A DNA stretch of 64,000 nt from contig NZ_CP042301.2 in assembly GCF_007922615.2 (NCBI RefSeq), positions 1,240,001-1,304,000 on the forward strand, read 5' to 3'. Below the pieces are notes generated by a model. The model was not told the origin of the DNA. It worked only from the letters and a program-made list of their open reading frames with translations, and made no database searches. A program made the position numbers and the translations under genes. Source of the stretch: Nitratireductor mangrovi. Lineage in GTDB: Bacteria > Pseudomonadota > Alphaproteobacteria > Rhizobiales > Rhizobiaceae. Within the stretch, counting starts at the first letter, position 1. Every line of letters begins with the position of its first letter. Below are positions 57,908 to 64,000 of this stretch, one piece after another.

Positions 57908-58561
57908 TCAAAGCCGCAAGGCTTCGGCGATCCGCGGGGTGGCGTCGGGCCAGTCCTCGACCACGAAGACGCCGTCATCGGGCGGCGGCAGCAGCCGGCG
58001 CAGCGAATTGTCGGCCATCAGGTGGAAAAGATGCGCGTCGGCCACGCTCTGGCGCGCCGAGGCGAGATTGTGCGGCATGTCGTCGACGAAGGCGACCGGG
58101 CGTTCGGTTGCCCCGCGCAGCACCTTGATCGCCGGCCCCTTGGCCATCTCGGTGGTGAGCAGGGGGTAATGCAGACCCAGCCGGTCGAGATGGGCGCGTC
58201 GCGCGTCGCGGTGCCGGTGCGGCATGGCGGTAAGAAGCACGATCTCCGCGTCGGGCGCGAAGGTCTCCAGCGCCTCCGCCGCGCCCGCCGTGACCGTCTG
58301 CCATTCGGCCTGGGCGGCAAAAAAGGCGGCGAGCAGGGCCGACACGGTCTCTTTCTCGGCGATGCTGCCGCTGCCGATCTCGGTCACATTGCCGGTCAGC
58401 CGGAAGGAATCGAGCCGCAGCGAATATCCTTGCGACTGCAGGAATTTCGGGAATGGGCGGATGAATTCCAGGATGACGTCGTCGACGTCGAGCACCAGCA
58501 AAGGCCGCGTATCGCGCGCCAGCTCCGCGATCTGGCGCGCGGTCTCGGGATCGTCGCTCAT
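57908..58561 (-). CDS. HAD-like hydrolase
   Basis: A 217-residue protein of the haloacid dehalogenase superfamily. Motif I is LLVLDVDDVI (DVDD, residues 25-28), motif II is VLLTAMPH, and VAFVDDMPHNL supplies motif IV. The substrate is unknown. Its ATG overlaps the stop of the DUF3572 gene by four bases (ATGA), so they are co-translated. Confidence 0.82.
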   Translation of the reverse strand: MSDDPETARQIAELARDTRPLLVLDVDDVILEFIRPFPKFLQSQGYSLRLDSFRLTGNVTEIGSGSIAEKETVSALLAAFFAAQAEWQTVTAGAAEALETFAPDAEIVLLTAMPHRHRDARRAHLDRLGLHYPLLTTEMAKGPAIKVLRGATERPVAFVDDMPHNLASARQSVADAHLFHLMADNSLRRLLPPPDDGVFVVEDWPDATPRIAEALRL

Positions 58562-58860
58562 GTCGAGCGCTCGTAGCGGCCGTCGCCGCCGGGCAGGTGC
58601 TGCTTGGCCCGGCCGACGGCGGCCGGTTCTATGCCGGTTTCGGCGCAAAAGGCCTCGAGCGTCGGTTCGTGCGCCAGGATGAAGTCGAGCACGCCGGCAA
58701 GGAACCCCGGTTCGGCGGCGGCCTGGCGGATGTCGCTCGCCTCGATGCCGGTGATGGCGAGGAAACGCGGCAACAGCACCGGGTCGGCGGCGACGAATCC
58801 GAGCGCGCGGATCGCCAGCGTCTCGGCCTGTTCGCTGCCCTTGCCCGATTGTCCGCCCAT
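58558..58860 (-). CDS. DUF3572 family protein
   Basis: A 100-residue helical protein with ETLAIRALGFVAADPVLLPRFL and GIEASDIRQAAAEPGFLAGVLDFIL, the DUF3572 pattern found widely in alphaproteobacteria. The function is unknown. In related genomes it lies next to divK, as it does here (divergently). Confidence 0.85.
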   Translation of the reverse strand: MGGQSGKGSEQAETLAIRALGFVAADPVLLPRFLAITGIEASDIRQAAAEPGFLAGVLDFILAHEPTLEAFCAETGIEPAAVGRAKQHLPGGDGRYERST

Positions 58861-59048
58861 GCCATCATCTCCTGCCGAAAGGCCTTAGTCGCCCCGTCGC
58901 GATCGCGCAAGCCGCGGCCGCGCCGACAATTTCGGCGCGCGGGTTTGCCATTCGTCAATGAAATCGCGCTAGCGTGGGCGATGGGAGAATCACGTTTTTC
59001 GCCGCGATGGCGGAACACGGCCCGTTAGCATGCCGGGGTGGGGCAACG

Positions 59049-59420
59049 ATGCCGAAGACAGTGATGATCGTGGAAGACAACGAGCTCAACATGAAGCTCT
59101 TCCGCGACCTGATCGAGGCGAGCGGCTACCGGACGGTGCGCACGCGAAACGGCCTCGAAGCGCTCGACCTGGCGCGCGAGCACCGGCCGGACCTGATCCT
59201 GATGGACATCCAGTTGCCCGAGGTCTCCGGGCTCGAAGTGACCAAATGGCTCAAGGAAGACGACGATCTCCATTCCATTCCGGTCATCGCCGTGACCGCC
59301 TTTGCCATGAAGGGCGACGAGGAACGCATCCGCCAGGGCGGCTGCGAGGCCTACATCTCCAAGCCGATCTCCGTCGCAAAGTTCATCGAGACCATCAAGT
59401 CCTACCTGGGCGACGCCTGA
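59049..59420 (+). CDS. divK: Single-domain response regulator DivK
   Basis: A 123-residue receiver with no output domain. Asp9, Asp10-type acidic residues in [14 protein letters not shown], the phospho-acceptor Asp53 in [12 protein letters not shown], and Lys105-type AYISKPI are present. DivK, phosphorylated by PleC/DivJ, works through DivL to inhibit CckA. It forms a pair with pleD, 36 bases downstream. The start at [11 protein letters not shown] is preferred to the upstream ATG at 58974. Confidence 0.96.
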   Translation: MPKTVMIVEDNELNMKLFRDLIEASGYRTVRTRNGLEALDLAREHRPDLILMDIQLPEVSGLEVTKWLKEDDDLHSIPVIAVTAFAMKGDEERIRQGGCEAYISKPISVAKFIETIKSYLGDA

Positions 59421-59456
59421 TGGCGGGCTTTTCATCCCCTTGAACGGAACCGGCAC

Positions 59457-60830
59457 ATGACCGCACGCATCCTCGTCGTCGACGACATTCCGGCCAGCCT
59501 GAAGCTGCTGCAGGCGCGGCTGGAAGCCGAATATTTCGAGGTGGTCACCGCGACCGCCGGCGCCGAGGCGGTGGAGGTCTGCGAAAACGGCCGCGTCGAC
59601 GTGGTGCTGCTCGACATCATGATGCCGGAGATGGACGGCTTCGAGGTCTGCCGGCGGCTGAAGGAGAACCCGCAGACCGCGCATATTCCGGTGGTGATGG
59701 TCACTGCGCTCGACCAGGTCACCGACCGCATTCGCGGGCTCGAGGCCGGCGCCGATGACTTCCTCACCAAGCCGGTGAACGATCTTCAGCTGCTCACCCG
59801 GGTCAAGAGCCTTGTGCGGCTCAAGATGCTGTCGGACGAACTGCGACTGCGCGCCGCGACCACCCGTAACATCGGCATCGAGACGCTGCTTGCCGGCCGC
59901 ATCGTGACCAGCGAGGACAGCCCCGCCGTCGTTCTGGTCGATGACAACGAAGCCAGTTCGAAAATCGTGCTGGAGAGCATGGACGGGTTTTGCGTACCCG
60001 TTGTGGAGACCGATCCACAGGCCGCCTTCTTCCGCATCGCCGAAGGCGGCTATGACTGCGCGATCGTTTCGACCGGCCTGCGCGACTTCGATCCCTTGCG
60101 GCTCTGCTCGCAGCTTCGCTCGCTGGATCGCACGCGCTTCCTGCCGATCGTCCTGATCGCGGAGAAGGGAGAGGACGAGCGCATCACCCGCGCCCTCGAG
60201 CTTGGCGTCAACGACTACCTCATCCGCCCGCTGGACCGGCAGGAACTGATTGCCCGGCTCAGGACCCAGATCCGCCGCAAGCGCTACAACGACCAGCTCA
60301 GGGCGAGCGTCACCCAGACCATCGAGATGGCGGTCACTGACGGGCTGACCGGCCTGCACAACCGGCGTTACCTCGACAGCCATCTCGACACGCTGGTCAA
60401 GCGCGCCCAGTCGCGCGGGCGGCCGCTTTCGGTGATGATCACCGACCTCGACCGCTTCAAGGCCGTCAACGATACCTATGGCCATGATGGCGGCGACGAT
60501 GTGCTGCGCGACTTCGCCGACCGGCTGCGCAAGAACGTGCGTGGCATCGACCTGGCCTGCCGCTTCGGCGGCGAGGAATTCGTCGTCGTGATGCCCGACA
60601 CCGACGGCGAGACGGCCGCGCTGATCGCCGAGCGGGTGCGTGAAGGCATCGAGGAGGCCGCCTTCGCGATCGGCGCCGACCAGGTGCCGGTAAAGCTGAC
60701 CGTCAGCATCGGACTGGCCGCGCTCGGCGGGGCTGGCGACAGCGCGGATAAGCTGATGAAGCGGGCCGACATGGCGCTCTACGAGGCCAAGGATGGCGGC
60801 CGCAACCGGGTCGTTGCCAGAGCCGCGTGA
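59457..60830 (+). CDS. pleD: Diguanylate cyclase response regulator PleD
   Basis: A 457-residue protein with layout REC-REC-GGDEF. REC1 has Asp53 (LLDIMMPEMDG), the same number as Caulobacter PleD. REC2 lacks the acceptor Asp (CAIVSTGLRDF), as in the known adaptor domain. The catalytic site GGEEF is at residues 371-375 and the inhibitory RxxD site is RGID at 362-365. It makes cyclic di-GMP during the motile-to-sessile transition. It is co-transcribed with divK. Confidence 0.97.
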   Translation: MTARILVVDDIPASLKLLQARLEAEYFEVVTATAGAEAVEVCENGRVDVVLLDIMMPEMDGFEVCRRLKENPQTAHIPVVMVTALDQVTDRIRGLEAGADDFLTKPVNDLQLLTRVKSLVRLKMLSDELRLRAATTRNIGIETLLAGRIVTSEDSPAVVLVDDNEASSKIVLESMDGFCVPVVETDPQAAFFRIAEGGYDCAIVSTGLRDFDPLRLCSQLRSLDRTRFLPIVLIAEKGEDERITRALELGVNDYLIRPLDRQELIARLRTQIRRKRYNDQLRASVTQTIEMAVTDGLTGLHNRRYLDSHLDTLVKRAQSRGRPLSVMITDLDRFKAVNDTYGHDGGDDVLRDFADRLRKNVRGIDLACRFGGEEFVVVMPDTDGETAALIAERVREGIEEAAFAIGADQVPVKLTVSIGLAALGGAGDSADKLMKRADMALYEAKDGGRNRVVARAA

Positions 60831-61205
60831 GCGCCCGCAACATAGCCGGCGAAAGGGCGGACCCACCGCCTTGTTTACGTTAACGTAAGCGAGTCGCCGC
60901 ACATCCTTAATAAACTATTGATTTCTGCGCTGCATTGCGCGAGAAATCCCGAGAAATGGGGAGTGCGATGCAACATCATTGTTGCGTTGGAACCCCAGCA
61001 ATACCCCATGATGCTCAGGTCCGCCGCATCTCCTGGGTTCCGTGGGGTTGGCCGGTCGGCGCTGACTCTCAGTGGCCTCCTCGTACCGCTGTCAGAATGC
61101 CGGCCGGCCCCCTTTCTTCCCGACAATCCGATGTGAGCAGGCCGCGCGGGCGCAACAAAAAACGCCGCCCGGAGGCGGCGCGTGTTCCGTTCCCGGCAGG
61201 CGGGC
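60831..61205. other. Intergenic region between pleD and rpmG
   Basis: A 375-base gap between convergent genes. It contains a perfect 14-base palindrome TTACGTTAACGTAA (60875-60888), a GCAACATCATTGTTGC hairpin near 60974, and the rpmG terminator. An 82-codon frame from the ATG at 60968 follows GGGGAG but runs into the terminator hairpin and looks non-coding. A small RNA is possible. Confidence 0.5.
61153..61180 (-). terminator. Rho-independent terminator of rpmG
   Basis: On the minus strand, CGCCGCC, a TCCG loop and GGCGGCG are followed by TTTTTTGTTG. This is a textbook terminator, 26 bases past the rpmG stop. Confidence 0.9.
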
Positions 61206-61373
61206 CTACTTGATCTTGGTTTCCTTGAACTCGACGTGCTTCTTGGCCACCGGGTCGTACTTGCGGAACGACATCTTTTCCGTCTTGGTGCGGCTGTTCT
61301 TGCTGGTGACGTAGAAGAAGCCGGTGTCGGCGGTCGAGAGCAGCTTGATCTTGATGTTCGCGGCTTTGGCCAT
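61206..61373 (-). CDS. rpmG: 50S ribosomal protein L33
   Basis: A 55-residue basic protein, [20 protein letters not shown] onward, with [15 protein letters not shown] sequence and [18 protein letters not shown]. It lacks cysteines, so it is the zinc-free (C-) form. It is a structural protein of the large subunit. The ATG at 61373 is chosen over the longer in-frame extension by family length. Confidence 0.97.
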   Translation of the reverse strand: MAKAANIKIKLLSTADTGFFYVTSKNSRTKTEKMSFRKYDPVAKKHVEFKETKIK

Positions 61374-61507
61374 GTCATTCGTCCGTAATGGTTTTTTCGA
61401 GAGTCCGCCGCCTTCGAACCGGTCCTCGGGACGCTGGTAGCTTCTGACAGGGCGCGCAGAGTTGCCGGACACATATACGAGCGCCCCCGAATGTCAAGGC
61501 TTCGGGG

Positions 61508-62698
61508 CTACGGAGCCGGACCGCGCACGACGACGCGGCTGGCGACAAGGACGAGATAGGCGGCGAAGAAAACCGCCAGCGTCCAGGCAAAGCCGTCAGC
61601 GCCAAGCAGGTCCATGCCGATACCGATCGCCTGCGGGCCGACCAGCATGCCGAGACCGTAGCAGAAGACGAAGGCGGCGTTGGCCGAGGCAAGGTCGTGC
61701 CCGGTCAGCCGCGAGCCGAGATGGGCAAGCCCGATCGTGTAGAGGCCGGCGACGACGCCGCCCCAGACGAAGAGCACCCCGGCGGCCAGATACCAGTCGG
61801 TGACGATCGCCGGCAGCACGATCATGCCGGCAAGACCGATCAAGGCGCAGAGCGCGAGCAGGGTGCGGCGGTCGCCGACGCGGTCGCTGATCATGCCGAT
61901 CGGAATCTGCAGGAGCACGTTGCCGAGCCCGATCATGGTGAGAAGCAGCGCTGCGTCGGCCTCGCTGTAGCCGATGCGGTTGCCGTAGACCGGAAACAGC
62001 GCGAAGCCGCCCGTCTCAACCGCGCCGAAGACCAGCACTGCCGCCGTCGCCGTCGGCACCAGGAAGATGTAGCCGGCGAAGCTGCCCCGGCGCGTCGGCC
62101 CGGCGATCGCCGGGCTTTCCTTCCAGGCCGCCAGCACGGGGATCGCGGAGGCGAGCGTGATCGCGAAGCCGACCGCGAATGGCAGGATGCCGTCGCTGCC
62201 GAGGCGCGAGAACAGCCACGGCCCGAAGGCGAAGCCGAGCGAAAGAACGGTGGCGTAGATGCCGAGCGCCAGGCCGCGCTTGCTCGGCGGCGCCGACGCG
62301 CTGATCCAGAATTCGGACAGGATGAACAGCGTCGTGATCGCGGCGTGGAGCACGATGCGCAGCGGGAACCACATCCAGAACGAGCTGGCGAAATAGAAGC
62401 TGACGAAGGAGACGGCGCCGGCGACGATCGCGAACAGCATGGTGCGCACCACCCCGAGCCGGACGGCGAGCGGAATGGCCAGCGGCGCCATGGCGATTGA
62501 AGCGGCGCCGGCGACCGCCGTGTTGAGCCCGATCATCGTGGCCGAGAAGCCGCGCGCCTCGAGGATCACGCTCAGCAGCGGGATGCCGAGGCCGATGGCG
62601 ATGCCGACGGCGCTGATCGAGGCAATGGCCGCGCCGAGCGCCAGCCAGCGGACCGGTTCCTCGGTCGATCCCGCTTCGCTGGTCGAGATCCCCGCCAT
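61508..62698 (-). CDS. MFS transporter
   Basis: A 396-residue transporter with about twelve hydrophobic helices. The first-half loop RLGVVRTMLF and the loop between helices 8 and 9 (IGMISDRVGDRRTLLAL) fit the major facilitator superfamily motif A. GYSEADAALLLTMIGLGNVLLQIP is like the YcaD/YfkF branch. The substrate is unknown. Confidence 0.85.
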   Translation of the reverse strand: MAGISTSEAGSTEEPVRWLALGAAIASISAVGIAIGLGIPLLSVILEARGFSATMIGLNTAVAGAASIAMAPLAIPLAVRLGVVRTMLFAIVAGAVSFVSFYFASSFWMWFPLRIVLHAAITTLFILSEFWISASAPPSKRGLALGIYATVLSLGFAFGPWLFSRLGSDGILPFAVGFAITLASAIPVLAAWKESPAIAGPTRRGSFAGYIFLVPTATAAVLVFGAVETGGFALFPVYGNRIGYSEADAALLLTMIGLGNVLLQIPIGMISDRVGDRRTLLALCALIGLAGMIVLPAIVTDWYLAAGVLFVWGGVVAGLYTIGLAHLGSRLTGHDLASANAAFVFCYGLGMLVGPQAIGIGMDLLGADGFAWTLAVFFAAYLVLVASRVVVRGPAP

Positions 62699-62719
62699 CG
62701 CCCTGTCCGTGCCGGATGA

Positions 62720-63493
62720 TCAGACCAGAACGCGCACGAAGCGGTTGTGGAGCATGCGGTAGAAGGGCGCTTCGCCGCCCGGCGAAAGCTCCGGGTCGTC
62801 CTTCAGCCGCGCCTGCAACTCGCCAAGCACGGTGCGCGTGATCGCCGGGATTTCGGCTTCGAGCGCTTCCGGGAGCGGCAGCCAGACGAGTTCTTCGAGT
62901 TCGTTGGTCGGTCCGCCGTCGGGCAGTTCCAGCGCCACGTCGCTGCGCCATGCCGACAGGAAGCGCGTGTCGAAGCGGCGCACGCGGCCGGGCGGGGTGA
63001 TGGCGCGGGCGACAAAACGCAACCGGTCGAGCGTCGGCTGGATGCCGTGCTCGGCAAATGCCTCCCAGCCGGGATTGCGGGTCGCAAACGCCTCGCGGCG
63101 GCCGATCATCAGCCCGGCTTCCTCATAGGCCTCGCGGATTGCCGACAGCGCGATGGCGCGGGCACGCGCCGGCGTGGCACGGGCGCCGTCGCCCGCGATC
63201 CGGCGCTCCTCGTCGGGGTGCAGCGGCGCGGCGGTGACGATGCGGCTGTCGGCCGGGTCGGTGCGCCCGCCCGGAAAAACGAACTTGCCGGGCATGAAGG
63301 CATGGGCGCGGTGGCGCCGCCCGAGCAGGACGCGGGTTTGGCCGCGGTCGCGGTCGAGCAGGATCAGCGTTGCCGCGTCGCGCGGCCGCATCGGCTTGCC
63401 GCCAAGCGCGAAATCCTTCGATTCGACGCGGTCGACCTCGGCGCGGCTCATGCCGTCCATCACGTTTCCTCCGCCCTTTTTCGCGCCGCTCAT
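62720..63493 (-). CDS. Nudix hydrolase
   Basis: A 257-residue Nudix protein. The Nudix helix reads AIREAYEEAGLMIG, keeping the REx2EExG core, and the PGGRTDPAD that precedes it is separated by an insertion of about 30 residues. It hydrolyses a nucleoside diphosphate linked to another moiety; the substrate is not predictable. Its ATG overlaps the DUF983 stop by four bases. Confidence 0.85.
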   Translation of the reverse strand: MSGAKKGGGNVMDGMSRAEVDRVESKDFALGGKPMRPRDAATLILLDRDRGQTRVLLGRRHRAHAFMPGKFVFPGGRTDPADSRIVTAAPLHPDEERRIAGDGARATPARARAIALSAIREAYEEAGLMIGRREAFATRNPGWEAFAEHGIQPTLDRLRFVARAITPPGRVRRFDTRFLSAWRSDVALELPDGGPTNELEELVWLPLPEALEAEIPAITRTVLGELQARLKDDPELSPGGEAPFYRMLHNRFVRVLV

Positions 63494-63927
63494 AGTTCGG
63501 GATGGGTCTCCGGCGCGTCGCTCTGCCCGCCGAAGCCGTGCATGAAGAGCGCCCATTGCAGACCGACCACGGAGCCCTTGACCGGGCGCAGCAGCGCCAG
63601 CGACGACAGGATGGTGATCGGCACCCAGATGGCGAGATGCTGCCAGGTGGACAGCGAGGTCGTGGCTTCGACGCCCATGAAGGCGCCGACCACGATGTGG
63701 CCGACGATGACCACGACGAGATAGGCCGGCAAATCGTCGGCGCGGTGATGGTGAAATTCTTCCCCGCAGGCTTCGCAATGTTCGGCCGTCTTTACGAAGC
63801 CGGCAAACAGCCGCCCCTCTCCGCAATGCGGGCAGCGCCCGAAAAAGCCGCGCTTCATCGCCTGCCAGACCGGGCGGACCGGCCTCGTGGATGCGGCGTC
63901 GCCGCCAAAACTCTCGACCGTCATCAT
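63490..63927 (-). CDS. DUF983 membrane protein
   Basis: A 145-residue protein with an N-terminal zinc-ribbon CPHCGEGRLF...CEACGEEF and two hydrophobic helices (LPAYLVVVIVGHIVVGAFM and LAIWVPITILSSLALL). This is the DUF983 layout; the function is unknown. It is coupled by a four-base overlap to the preceding gene and to the Nudix gene after it. Confidence 0.88.
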   Translation of the reverse strand: MMTVESFGGDAASTRPVRPVWQAMKRGFFGRCPHCGEGRLFAGFVKTAEHCEACGEEFHHHRADDLPAYLVVVIVGHIVVGAFMGVEATTSLSTWQHLAIWVPITILSSLALLRPVKGSVVGLQWALFMHGFGGQSDAPETHPEL

Positions 63928-64000
63928 CGTCTCCTTGCGCGGCCCGTCGCGCGCTGCCGCGATGCGCCCGTCCGCGACCGTGACATCCTCTTTGCCTTGT
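63924..64000 (-). CDS. C-terminal end of a gene, probably ribonuclease R (partial)
   Basis: The last 24 codons of a minus-strand gene, ending at a TGA that overlaps the DUF983 ATG by four bases. The frame is KAKRMSRSRTGASRQRATGR-like, strongly basic, as in the tail of RNase R. In related genomes rnr precedes DUF983 and Nudix genes, which is why I suggest it; the fragment alone does not prove it. Confidence 0.4.
   Translation of the reverse strand, partial: KAKRMSRSRTGASRQRATGRARRR

Noticed and set aside
60935..61213. A 92-codon frame between pleD and rpmG
   Set aside because: It runs through the rpmG terminator stem, has a Pro/Arg/Trp-rich shadow-like composition and resembles no known protein.

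Overview
The window reads as one contiguous piece of chromosome from a GC-rich alphaproteobacterium of the order Hyphomicrobiales (Rhizobiales), most like Mesorhizobium and other Phyllobacteriaceae. The evidence is the CckA/DivK/PleD cell-cycle signalling set, the alphaproteobacterial SOS box (GTTC-N7-GTTC) at recA and dinB, a DksA with a degenerate zinc finger, the urea transporter urtABCDE behind a sigma-54 promoter, and rhizobial-type dispersed palindromic repeats. I saw no phage structural genes, transposase, CRISPR array, rRNA or tRNA. Most of the window is core genome with two repeat-rich gaps and a few accessory islets.

Layout. 1-5 kb: a truncated hypothetical gene, an Hpt protein, a [2Fe-2S] ferredoxin with a TrxR-like ferredoxin reductase, a 69-residue protein resembling the anti-CBASS sponge family Acb2/Tad1, and a cytoplasmic double-PAS chemoreceptor. 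4.9-6.2 kb: an AT-rich islet with two tiny unidentified ORFs and a formyltransferase-fold gene. 6.3-17.5 kb: a DUF922 protein, folP-folB-folK, ycjX-ycjF, sixA, dksA, fliO-like, cckA and a GNAT gene. 17.5-23.6 kb: the urt operon. 24-25.2 kb: a gene-free repeat region. 25.2-32.6 kb: a Fur-family regulator, an OmpA-like lipoprotein, psuK-psuG, recA and alaS. 32.6-37.2 kb: gcvTHP on the minus strand behind a tandem glycine riboswitch. 37.3-43.6 kb: an XRE regulator, fghA, a UPF0178 gene and ugpBAEC. 43.8-49.3 kb: pccA, an HWE histidine kinase, a membrane protein, and an Rrf2 regulator with a methyltransferase. 49.3-50.1 kb: a second repeat region carrying an inverted copy of the element at 24.2-24.6 kb. 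50.1-52.1 kb: an RsbQ-like hydrolase coupled to a histidine kinase with an RsbP-type PAS domain. 52.2-64 kb: dnaE, dinB, GNAT, HAD and DUF3572 genes, divK-pleD, rpmG, an MFS transporter, Nudix, DUF983 and the last codons of a gene that is probably rnr.

Working together. The housekeeping modules cover folate synthesis, one-carbon and glycine metabolism (gcv, fghA), nitrogen scavenging (urt), glycerol-phosphate uptake (ugp), DNA repair (recA, dinB under matching SOS boxes) and the CtrA phosphorelay (cckA, divK, pleD). The least ordinary items are the RsbQ/PAS-kinase pair, which looks like the input half of the Bacillus RsbQP energy-stress sensor joined to a histidine-kinase output, and the free-standing Acb2/Tad1-like gene far from any prophage. 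Neither identification could be tested by a database search here; both rest on remembered family sequences and motif spacing.
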